A DNA stretch of 10,432 nucleotides from the NCBI GenBank assembly GCA_001824005.1, contig MHWG01000013.1:1-10432 (forward strand). Reading direction: 5' to 3'. Source of the DNA: Candidatus Zambryskibacteria bacterium RIFCSPLOWO2_01_FULL_47_14. Its GTDB lineage: Bacteria > Patescibacteria > Paceibacteria > UBA9973 > Zambryskibacteraceae. This document shows, one piece after another, positions 4,931 to 10,246 of this stretch. Under the pieces are notes generated by a model. That model did not search any database, was not told where the DNA came from, and worked only from the letters and a program-made list of their open reading frames with translations. The position numbers and the translations under genes are program-made. Positions within the stretch are counted from its first letter, which is position 1, and the number at the start of each line of letters is the position of its first letter.

Positions 4931-5482
4931 ATGAAGCTGGTTGATAGAAAATATGTCGAGCAAAATAAATCAGAAATCATCGAGGCTATCAAAGCGGGGA
5001 AAATTTTCATTTATCCTACTGACACGATCTATGGTCTCGGTTGTGATGCCACAAATACCAAATCTGTTCAAAAGATTCGGGAAATAAAAAAGCGAGAAAC
5101 CAAGCCCTTCTCCATTATTGTTCCAAGCAAAGAATGGATTATTGAAAATTGTAAACCTGCCCGATCTGAAGATTATTCAGGCGGGTCGGAAATTGGAAAT
5201 TTAAATAAGTATCTTCCCGGGCCCTATACATTGATTGTAAATAAAAAGACCGGCGGCACTCTGGGCGTCCGCATCCCTAAACACTGGTTTACTCAGGTGG
5301 TGACAGATGCAGGGATGCCATTTATTACCACTTCGGTGAATTTCTCCGGCGAGCCGCATATGGAAAAGATTGAAGATGTAAAGCCGGAAGTGCTCGAAGC
5401 AGTAGACTATGTGGTTTATGAGGGAGAGAAACGTGGCAAGCCAAGCGAGAAGATCGTGCTGACGAAGGAGGGCAGTGTATGA
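4931..5482 (+). CDS. tsaC: Threonylcarbamoyl-AMP synthase (TsaC/Sua5/YrdC domain)
   Basis: A 183-residue single-domain YrdC protein that makes threonylcarbamoyl-AMP from Thr, bicarbonate and ATP for the t6A37 modification of ANN-decoding tRNAs. Visible motifs are YPTDTIYGLGCDAT (28-41), KIREIKKRETKPFSI (48-62), LPGPYTLIV (95-103), GVRIP (112-116) and TSVNFSGEP (134-142). There is no C-terminal Sua5 domain. Residues 75-91 (KPARSEDYSGGSEIGNL) fall between the KPFSI strand and the LPGPYTLI segment, where YrdC proteins normally have a short helix, and coincide with a DNA palindrome, so they look inserted. No SD and only weak -10 candidates are seen. tRNA-His follows 18 nt after the stop. Confidence 0.93.
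   Translation: MKLVDRKYVEQNKSEIIEAIKAGKIFIYPTDTIYGLGCDATNTKSVQKIREIKKRETKPFSIIVPSKEWIIENCKPARSEDYSGGSEIGNLNKYLPGPYTLIVNKKTGGTLGVRIPKHWFTQVVTDAGMPFITTSVNFSGEPHMEKIEDVKPEVLEAVDYVVYEGEKRGKPSEKIVLTKEGSV
5160..5185. repeat. Palindromic element inside tsaC
   Basis: CCCG-AT-CTGAA (5160-5170), a 5-nt centre GATTA, then TTCAG-G-CGGG (5176-5185). Arms pair over nine positions with one asymmetric gap. The element is in frame, has no stop codon and encodes part of KPARSEDYSGG. It resembles Rickettsia palindromic elements in kind (protein-coding palindromes), not in sequence. Confidence 0.55.
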
Positions 5483-5488
5483 TATAAA
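5459..5488 (+). promoter_or_regulatory. Putative promoter of tRNA-His
   Basis: CTGACG (5459-5464), an 18-bp spacer and TATAAA (5483-5488), spanning the end of tsaC. The predicted start at about 5495 lies 6 nt before the tRNA 5' end. Confidence 0.45.
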
Positions 5489-5500
5489 GGTGTTCTTAAT

Positions 5501-5575
5501 GGCGACTATAGTTTAGTGGTAGAACCCCAGCTTGTGGAGCTGGTCGCGAGAGTTCGATTCTCTCTAGTCGCCCCA
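5501..5575 (+). tRNA. tRNA-His(GTG)
   Basis: The acceptor extends to 8 bp (GGCGACTA/TAGTCGCC), so the G-1 identity residue of histidine tRNAs (5501) is encoded opposite C73. The anticodon loop TTGTGGA carries GTG on the stem CCAGC/GCTGG, and the T-arm is AGAGTTCGATTCTCT. CCA is encoded (5573-5575). Confidence 0.96.
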
Positions 5576-5584
5576 AAGACCTGA

Positions 5585-5590
5585 TATACT
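5585..5590 (+). promoter_or_regulatory. Leaderless -10 box of the 5597 membrane-protein gene
   Basis: TATACT (5585-5590) ends 6 nt before the ATG at 5597. The predicted transcription start is the A of the ATG. The upstream -35 region would fall within the 3' half of tRNA-His and is not convincing. Confidence 0.55.
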
Positions 5591-5596
5591 TTAGGG

Positions 5597-5980
5597 ATGA
5601 AAAGAATCAATAGATGGTTTGACCGGTTCGAGGATAAGGTGAGGGGGTTTCTTAGCCATTATCCTATGATTTATGCCCTTGTTGGCGGCGTGGGCATTGT
5701 CTCCTTCTGGCGCGGAGTGTGGGAGACTTCGGACCTTCTGGGTATTCCTTCGGAAGCCTCGCTCGTGGGCGGCATCCTCATCCTCATGTCTCTCGGCATC
5801 CTGGTGACGGAATTCCTAGGCAACAGGATCATCATTTCTGGCCTGCGCGGCGAGAAGAAGCTCGAGGAGAAAACTTTGAAGGAAATCGAGGACGAAGAAA
5901 TGTTCCTCTCCAATCTCAAGAATAAGGTCGAAAGGATTGAGAAGTTGCTTGTCGAAATGAATAACAAAAAAGAAATATGA
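5597..5980 (+). CDS. Membrane protein with C-terminal coiled coil, first of a two-gene unit
   Basis: A 127-residue protein of unknown function. An amphipathic basic N-terminus (KRINRWFDRFEDKVRGFLSHYP) leads into two predicted membrane helices (about 24-40 and 55-76), then GNRIIISGLRGEKKL and a highly charged coiled coil (about 86-122). The segment YALVGGVGIVSFWRGVWETSDLL and IIISGLRGEKKL resemble, from memory, conserved hypothetical proteins of archaea and bacteria that are encoded next to a partner like the following gene. It overlaps that gene by 4 nt (ATGA), so translation is probably coupled. There is no SD. Confidence 0.78.
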   Translation: MKRINRWFDRFEDKVRGFLSHYPMIYALVGGVGIVSFWRGVWETSDLLGIPSEASLVGGILILMSLGILVTEFLGNRIIISGLRGEKKLEEKTLKEIEDEEMFLSNLKNKVERIEKLLVEMNNKKEI

Positions 5981-6501
5981 CAACGCAGGAAATATCTCTC
6001 AAACTCGAGCATTACGACGACATCTTCTCCGACTTCGACATGCGCCCTTACTCCAAACGTGCTCTCTCGGTTGACTTCGTCGATGAGATTAGACGAGCCT
6101 CGCTCGACAAAGACCATTCCGGCATAGAACTTTCTATCTCTGTGCCGGAGAATACCAGGAGCGAGTCGGAGGAGTCCACTATCAAGGAGCGCCTTGCCGG
6201 ACACTTCGAGAAGCATTACGGCCTAGAGCTCAAGAAGAAGAGGAAGACCAAAAACCGCGGAATACTCATGATCTTTCTCGGCGTAATATCTATGGTGCTT
6301 GCCACATTTATACTCTCGGGCGATCCGTCAGATGATCTCTTGCAGTCGTTCTTGGTCGTGTTTCTCGAGCCGGCGTCCTGGTTTCTGCTCTGGGAAGGAG
6401 CGGACCAGATCCTCTTTACGGCGAGGGAAATTGACCCCGAGCTCAATTTCTACCGGAAGATGTTTACCTCGCATCAGAATATTCACTTCAAATCTTACTA
6501 A
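5977..6501 (+). CDS. Membrane protein of unknown function, second of a two-gene unit
   Basis: A 174-residue protein. A soluble acidic N-terminal part opens with LEHYDDIFSDFDMRPYSKRALSVDFVDEIRR and continues with a beta-strand-like GIELSISVPE. A basic stretch LKKKRKTKNR (84-94) sits before two predicted membrane helices (95-113 and 121-140), and the protein ends in a soluble YRKMFTSHQNIHF tail. The helix pair contains FLEPASWFLLWEGAD, which looks strongly conserved. I recall similar proteins as conserved hypotheticals paired with the gene upstream, in both archaea and bacteria. With the positive-inside rule, the N-terminal domain should be cytoplasmic. It starts inside the upstream stop codon (ATGA overlap). 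Confidence 0.78.
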   Translation: MTTQEISLKLEHYDDIFSDFDMRPYSKRALSVDFVDEIRRASLDKDHSGIELSISVPENTRSESEESTIKERLAGHFEKHYGLELKKKRKTKNRGILMIFLGVISMVLATFILSGDPSDDLLQSFLVVFLEPASWFLLWEGADQILFTAREIDPELNFYRKMFTSHQNIHFKSY

Positions 6502-6519
6502 GTTCGAAAAAAAGAATCA

Positions 6520-6604
6520 CGTTAGAGGTCTAACGCAATATGTTTTAGTAGGAACTTATAAGTATGAAACTTATTCGCAGTAATTTGGAAACCGGGTTTC
6601 CAAA
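6520..6604. repeat. Two perfect hairpins between convergent genes
   Basis: CGTTAGA-GG-TCTAACG (6520-6535) and TTTGGAAAC-CGG-GTTTCCAAA (6584-6604; 9-bp arms). They lie between the 3' ends of the plus-strand membrane pair and the minus-strand hicA. Neither is followed by a proper T-run, but the second is A-flanked and could act as a weak bidirectional terminator. Confidence 0.5.
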
Positions 6605-6619
6605 AATAATCCACACTTT

Positions 6620-6841
6620 TTATTTAAACATTTTTAGAAATTCTGCCGGTAAAATATCAGCTTGGCGCAAAATTTGCCGCAAAAGGCCTCGGCTAATAGT
6701 CTTGTAGCTGGGGATGGTTATGGGCCTTCTTGCTACGTGATGTAATCTAACGTGGCTTCCTTTAGTATTTACAATAATATAACCAATCCTTATAAATATT
6801 TTTATGAGGATGCGTCCGGATAAGATTGGAAGCTGGGGCAT
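6620..6841 (-). CDS. hicA: HicA-type mRNA interferase toxin
   Basis: A 73-residue HicA (YcfA) protein with a double-stranded RNA-binding-like fold. The family pattern is LSGRILIKIFIRIGYIIVNTKGSHVRL, with catalytic His30 in GSH, followed by ITIPSYKTISRGLLRQILRQADI. Length is normal and the key histidine is present, so the toxin should be active; it cleaves mRNA and tmRNA in known systems. Its ATG overlaps the hicB stop by one base (TAATG), so it depends on upstream hicB translation. The antitoxin-first order is the less common arrangement for this family. Confidence 0.88.
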   Translation of the reverse strand: MPQLPILSGRILIKIFIRIGYIIVNTKGSHVRLHHVARRPITIPSYKTISRGLLRQILRQADILPAEFLKMFK

Positions 6842-7089
6842 TAAAGGCTAATGCTATGCAAACTCAATTCTTTGGGATGATAATGAGCAAGAATTTCTCG
6901 GTTTTCTTTCTCTTCAAGACACATTTCGATAACCTCTTTAATATTTCTAAGCGCCTCGTCCATAGTTTTGCCTTGAGTAAAGCAACCACTAAAAAGGGGG
7001 CACTCAACAATATAAAACCCATCTCGGTCTTTCTCGACCAATACTGGGAATTGCCTGCTCTTAATTCTAGCTACACCCTTTTTCTTCAT
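6841..7089 (-). CDS. hicB: HicB-type antitoxin
   Basis: An 82-residue HicB antitoxin. It shows the family's N-terminal partial RNase H-like fold: FPVLVEKDRDGFYIVECPLFSGCFTQGKTMDEALRNIKEVIEMCLEE. The C-terminus (HYHPKELSLHSISL) has no obvious ribbon-helix-helix or HTH DNA-binding domain, so autoregulation may need another element. ATG at 7089 is chosen because AAGGA lies 6 nt upstream and a TATTAT box (7105 to 7100) fits just before it. An in-frame start at 7119 would add ten residues and lies upstream of that box. Confidence 0.86.
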   Translation of the reverse strand: MKKKGVARIKSRQFPVLVEKDRDGFYIVECPLFSGCFTQGKTMDEALRNIKEVIEMCLEEKENREILAHYHPKELSLHSISL

Positions 7090-7099
7090 AATTTTCCTT

Positions 7100-7105
7100 A
7101 TAATA
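7100..7105 (-). promoter_or_regulatory. Putative -10 box of hicBA
   Basis: TATTAT on the minus strand (7105 to 7100), ten bases before the hicB ATG at 7089, with AAGGA between them. No good -35 is visible. The box lies in the 9-nt gap after the mpg stop region, so hicBA may also be read from mpg. Confidence 0.35.
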
Positions 7106-7128
7106 CCACAGACGTGCAAGATGTGCGA

Positions 7129-7665
7129 TCATTTCTCCAATTTAAACCTATATGGTTTCTCGGCCCATACGCCGGCGTATGAGACCCCGACTCTGGGGAG
7201 TCGGAGAATTTTCAATTTACGATTTTCAATTTTCAAATCTTCTTCAATCCAAAGACCTGTTTTTCTGCCGAGTTTTTTGCCGTTTAAATTTTTGTCTATA
7301 CGCAACGCTTTCGTCAGGCGCGCTGGGCCTTTGAAATTTTGCGTGCCTCTTATCAAAATGGCGGCGGGGAAATCTTTTTCTTCTGTCACAATATTTAGCA
7401 TCCAGTGCATACCGTAAGTGAAGTAAACGTAAATAGTGCCGGCTTCGCGAAACATCATCTCGTTTCTTGCGGTCTTGCCGCGCGAAGAGTGGCAGGCCAA
7501 GTCGCGCGGACCGACGTATGCTTCTGTCTCGATAATCTTTTCCTTCGCTACGACGTAGCGTTTACGCGGAGTCGAGTAATATTTTCTTACCAAATACTTT
7601 CCAATGAGACCTCTGGCAACTTTTAAAGTTTTATTTTCAAAGAATGAAGATGGAAGTACTTTCAT
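7129..7665 (-). CDS. DNA-3-methyladenine glycosylase (MPG/AAG family)
   Basis: A 178-residue alkyladenine DNA glycosylase that excises alkylated purines such as 3-methyladenine to start base-excision repair. Family motifs in order are LARGLIGKYLV-like VARGLIGKYLVRK (16-28), IETEAYVGPRDLACHS (45-60; catalytic Glu48), RNEMMF (67-72), TIYVYFTYGMHWMLNIV (77-93), AAILIRG, GPARLTKAL, and PRVGVSYAGVWAEKPYRF near the C-terminus. Length is normal for bacterial members. The ATG at 7665 gives the expected N-terminus (LPSSFFENKTLKVARGLIGK). There is no SD; a TATGAT (7689 to 7684) could be its -10. hicBA follows 39 nt downstream on the same strand. Confidence 0.93.
   Translation of the reverse strand: MKVLPSSFFENKTLKVARGLIGKYLVRKYYSTPRKRYVVAKEKIIETEAYVGPRDLACHSSRGKTARNEMMFREAGTIYVYFTYGMHWMLNIVTEEKDFPAAILIRGTQNFKGPARLTKALRIDKNLNGKKLGRKTGLWIEEDLKIENRKLKILRLPRVGVSYAGVWAEKPYRFKLEK
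7166..7204. repeat. 16-bp perfect palindrome and adjacent hairpin within the glycosylase gene
   Basis: CATACGCC-GGCGTATG (7166-7181) is a perfect 16-bp palindrome. CCGACTC-TGGG-GAGTCGG (7187-7204) follows 5 nt later. Together they cover the codons for the conserved LPRVGVSYAGV segment, so amino acid constraint may be the only cause. Confidence 0.5.
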
Positions 7666-7739
7666 CCCATTAGAAATTTAAAAATCATATAATTTTTGTT
7701 ATAACTCAATACCCGCTGAATTTCGAACGGGATAGGTGT

Positions 7740-7745
7740 TATAAT
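7740..7745 (+). promoter_or_regulatory. -10 box of the PAP2 phosphatase gene
   Basis: A perfect TATAAT (7740-7745) lies 12 nt before the ATG at 7758. This predicts a leader of only about 6 nt, too short to hold an SD. Confidence 0.5.
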
Positions 7746-7757
7746 CTTATATCACAT

Positions 7758-8423
7758 ATGGGATTCCCGAATTGGGCGAAGAATATTCTTTTCCTCCTCG
7801 TTTACATGATCGCGGGGCTTGTTCTCGTCATCATCATCGAGGGGCTGCTCTCCGGGAGTGACCTCCAACCCTTAAACTCCGTCATCGAGAGCGCCGTAGT
7901 GCGCATGAGGACGCCCGTTCTTACCACTTTACTTGTGTGGGCAACGCGCATCGGCAATCCATTCGTTTTCGCTTCTGTTGCAGTTTTTATTTCTATCATG
8001 CTCATCATCAGACGGAACGCCTATGACGCAATGCTTCTCCTTACCGCTCTGATTGTTACGGTGCTCTCGCTCACTATTCTTAAAAATATTTTCCAGATCA
8101 GCCGGCCCGTCTCCGACATTTACGCCGCGGAGGGCTGGAGCTTCCCCTCCGGGCATGCGACGCTTGCTACCTCATTCTTCTTCCTGCTCTCCTACATCTT
8201 CTTCGGCAAGATGAAGGGCGTCTGGGAGAAGACTACTCTCATTGTTGGCTCGATTGCCGGAGCGATCATTGTCTGTTTCTCTCGGCTTTACCTCGGCGCG
8301 CATTGGACGCTAGACATCATCGCGGGTGTTGCCTTGGGCCTCATTTCAGTTTCCTTTACCATCCTCATGTTCAACATTTTTCTGGAAGAAAATCGCTCTT
8401 TGAGAAGGAGACTGAATCTTTAA
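7758..8423 (+). CDS. PAP2-superfamily membrane phosphatase
   Basis: A 221-residue integral membrane acid phosphatase with about six hydrophobic segments. The three PAP2 signature motifs are complete: KNIFQISRP (K109-P117, K-x6-RP), PSGH (130-133) and SRLYLGAHWTLD (S175-D186, with His182 and Asp186). Such enzymes dephosphorylate phosphatidic acid, phosphatidylglycerophosphate or undecaprenyl pyrophosphate; the substrate here cannot be told from sequence. In an organism with a reduced genome, lipid-carrier recycling is a reasonable guess. It has its own near-leaderless promoter and is divergent from the glycosylase gene. Confidence 0.92.
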   Translation: MGFPNWAKNILFLLVYMIAGLVLVIIIEGLLSGSDLQPLNSVIESAVVRMRTPVLTTLLVWATRIGNPFVFASVAVFISIMLIIRRNAYDAMLLLTALIVTVLSLTILKNIFQISRPVSDIYAAEGWSFPSGHATLATSFFFLLSYIFFGKMKGVWEKTTLIVGSIAGAIIVCFSRLYLGAHWTLDIIAGVALGLISVSFTILMFNIFLEENRSLRRRLNL

Positions 8424-8513
8424 GCTCGAAATCCGATATAACCCCTCCCAGCCCTCCCCTTGGCAGGGGAGGGTAAAATTTGCGGATGGGTTTTCTTTCG
8501 TGCTTCGAGCTTT
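8420..8513. repeat. C-rich/G-rich hairpin framed by a 9-bp inverted repeat
   Basis: CCCTCCCC (8452-8459), loop TTGGCA and GGGGAGGG (8466-8473) form a perfect 8-bp stem preceded by a second C-rich word ACCCCTCCCA (8440-8449). Outside it, AAGCTCGAA starting at 8422 is the reverse complement of TTCGAGCTT ending near 8512, which frames the element. The C-rich hairpin resembles a class of dispersed CCTCCCC-TTGG-GGGGAGG repeats seen in many bacterial genomes. It may also act as a terminator for the PAP2 gene, although its T-run is poor. Confidence 0.55.
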
Positions 8514-8518
8514 GGATT

Positions 8519-8527
8519 TGCTATAAT
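8519..8527 (+). promoter_or_regulatory. Extended -10, leaderless promoter of the SIMPL gene
   Basis: TG-C-TATAAT (8519-8527) is a perfect extended -10, which can work without a -35. It ends 6 nt before the ATG at 8534, so the mRNA should start on the A of the start codon. Confidence 0.65.
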
Positions 8528-8533
8528 GCGGGT

Positions 8534-9319
8534 ATGGAAACAAAAAATTTGCAGGATATTTATAAGTGGGCCTGGATTGTGCTTATAATCTTAGCCGTTT
8601 TCCTGGGGGTAAGGACCCTTGCGTCTCTCAAGGATCTCCAGAACACCTCTCCTTCATACAACACGATCACCGTAACGGGGGAAGGTGAAGTCAACGCTCT
8701 TCCAGATCTCGCGACATTCTCTTTCACCGTATCTGCTGATGCCAACTCTGTGAGCACGGCGCAGGAGGAAGTGACAAAGAAGATGGATGCCGTGCTTCTA
8801 GCGGTAAAGTCGCTCGGTGTCGAAGAGAAAGATATAAAGACCACCGATTACTCTGTTTACCCGCGCTACTCGTACACGCAGATGCCTTGCACCCAGTTCT
8901 CTTGCCCGCCCGGAAGGCAAAATCTCGAGGGTTACACCGCAAGCCACAATGTGACGGTCAAGGTCCGGAAGACCGATGACGCTGGCAAGATCCTCGCCGC
9001 GGCAGGCGAGAAAGGGGTTACTAATCTCTCGGGTATCTCCTTCACCATCGATGATCCGGAGAAATTGAGATCCGAAGCGCGTGCCCTGGCCATAAAGAAC
9101 GCTAGAGAAAAGGCCGGCGTTCTCACTAACGATCTGGGCGTCAGGCTGGTGAGGGTGGTGAGTTATTCCGACAGCTTCGACGGCGGCGTGATCCCTTATT
9201 ACCGCGAAGCGCTCGGCATGGGAGGCGACTCGGCAGTAATGCCAGCAAAAGCGCCGACCTTGCCAACTGGCGAAAATAAGGTTAAAGTGGTCGTCAATGT
9301 TACTTACGAGATTCGTTAA
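8534..9319 (+). CDS. SIMPL domain (DUF541) protein, membrane anchored
   Basis: A 261-residue protein with one N-terminal membrane helix (about residues 12-29) followed by an external SIMPL/DUF541 domain. The domain opens with the hallmark ITVTGEGEVNALPDLATFSFTV (45-66) and ends with NKVKVVVNVTYEIR. Family members include E. coli YggE and periplasmic BP26, linked to envelope or oxidative stress, but no biochemical activity is firmly set. Two Cys (MPCTQFSCPPG) could form an external disulfide. ATG at 8534 is preferred over an in-frame ATG at 8480, because the latter lies upstream of the -10 box. Its last 23 nt overlap secE. Confidence 0.9.
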   Translation: METKNLQDIYKWAWIVLIILAVFLGVRTLASLKDLQNTSPSYNTITVTGEGEVNALPDLATFSFTVSADANSVSTAQEEVTKKMDAVLLAVKSLGVEEKDIKTTDYSVYPRYSYTQMPCTQFSCPPGRQNLEGYTASHNVTVKVRKTDDAGKILAAAGEKGVTNLSGISFTIDDPEKLRSEARALAIKNAREKAGVLTNDLGVRLVRVVSYSDSFDGGVIPYYREALGMGGDSAVMPAKAPTLPTGENKVKVVVNVTYEIR

Positions 9320-9485
9320 CTATGTTAAAGATACGAGGGGGGAACTCTCTCACGTCGTGTGGCCCTCGCGTCGCCAGGCGATCGTCTTTACCGCCATAGT
9401 CGTTGTTGTATCGATAGTCGTGGCGGCGTATCTCGGATTCTTCGACTACGTGCTTTCTCTTATCCTCCAAAAGTTTATCCTCTAA
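9297..9485 (+). CDS. secE: Preprotein translocase subunit SecE
   Basis: A 62-residue single-span SecE, the clamp subunit of the SecYEG channel. The cytoplasmic amphipathic helix FVNYVKDTRGELSHVVWPSRRQA carries the conserved E-L-x3-VWP-S-R block (16-25), followed by one membrane helix (about 29-51). The only plausible start is ATG at 9297, inside the end of the SIMPL gene. The 23-nt overlap in a different frame implies translational coupling or internal initiation. nusG follows 42 nt downstream, the usual bacterial order. Confidence 0.93.
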   Translation: MLLTRFVNYVKDTRGELSHVVWPSRRQAIVFTAIVVVVSIVVAAYLGFFDYVLSLILQKFIL

Positions 9486-9527
9486 ACTTATTCAACTTAT
9501 TACCTTCTTCAACTTATTTAACTAACC

Positions 9528-10073
9528 ATGGCCAAGCAAACATTATCCGAAGGCAGGAACTGGTATGTGATCCACACTTACGCTGGCTATGAGAATGCCG
9601 TGATGAGGAACTTGAAGCAGAGGATCGAGTCCTACGACATGCAGGACAAGATCTTCAACGTTATCGTGCCGACCGAGAAGAAAGTCAAGATCAAAGCGGG
9701 CAAGCGAGTCGAGGAGGAGGAGAAAATTTATCCCGGCTACATCCTAGTCGATATGATCGTGACCGACGATTCGTGGTTTGTGGTTCGAAATACGCCGAGA
9801 GTAACGGGTTTCGTGGGCTCCGGCGTTTACCCGGTACCGCTTGAGAAGAAGGAAGTCGAAACGCTTTTTGCCAGGATGAGCGCCGACCGCGTGACGCACC
9901 AAATCAATCTCCTGGAGAACGATGCGGTAATGATTGTTGACGGACCGTTCAAGGAGCTTGAGGGTAAAGTTTCCTCAATAGACGAGGAGAGAGGGAAGGT
10001 GAAGGTCTTGGTCAATATGTTCGGCCGCGAAACCCCTGTGGAATTAGATTTTTTACAGGTGAAAAAGGTGTAA
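9528..10073 (+). CDS. nusG: Transcription termination/antitermination factor NusG
   Basis: A 181-residue NusG of normal length. The N-terminal NGN domain starts NWYVIHTYAGYENAV (11-25), continues through FNVIVPTEKKVKIKAGKR and KIYPGYILVDM, and ends around the TPRVTGFVGSG loop. A linker leads to the C-terminal KOW domain (DAVMIVDGPFKELEGKVSSIDEERGKVKVLVNMFGRETPVELDFLQVKKV). NusG binds the RNA polymerase clamp and can link transcription to translation through the KOW domain. There is no SD at the ATG and no clear promoter in the gap after secE, so read-through from secE is likely. Confidence 0.97.
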   Translation: MAKQTLSEGRNWYVIHTYAGYENAVMRNLKQRIESYDMQDKIFNVIVPTEKKVKIKAGKRVEEEEKIYPGYILVDMIVTDDSWFVVRNTPRVTGFVGSGVYPVPLEKKEVETLFARMSADRVTHQINLLENDAVMIVDGPFKELEGKVSSIDEERGKVKVLVNMFGRETPVELDFLQVKKV

Positions 10074-10095
10074 AAGCCCAAAGCACAGATTCCAC

Positions 10096-10182
10096 AAAGC
10101 ACAAATAGAGTCCAAAAGCACAGAACCTAGAGACCAAAAAGTTTGTGCTTCAATAGTTTGTGTTCTGTGTTTTATTTGTGTT
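10096..10182. repeat. Long imperfect inverted repeat between nusG and rplK
   Basis: The left arm has AAAGCACAAAT (10096-10106) and AAAAGCACAGAAC (10114-10126). The right arm 10162-10182 pairs with them over 12 bp, then 9 bp after a 7-8-nt bulge, allowing G-U pairs. The left half of the gap is nearly T-free and the right half is T/G-rich. AAAGCACA occurs three times on the left, and variants of TGTGTTTT recur on the right. No T-run directly follows the stem. Confidence 0.6.
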
Positions 10183-10246
10183 CTGGTTCCTGTGTTTTGT
10201 GTTTTAGCTTGCTTTTTACAGCGTTTTTTAATAACCTTTATCGGCA

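Noticed and set aside
7205..7250. AAATTGAAAAT-type tandem words in the glycosylase gene (LKIENRKLKI)
   Set aside because: Protein length here matches the family, so it is probably A/T-rich codon choice rather than an inserted repeat.
7711..7731. Imperfect palindrome CCCG...GAATTTC...CGGG upstream of the PAP2 gene
   Set aside because: Arms beyond the four outer bases do not pair well; too weak to group with the tsaC palindrome.
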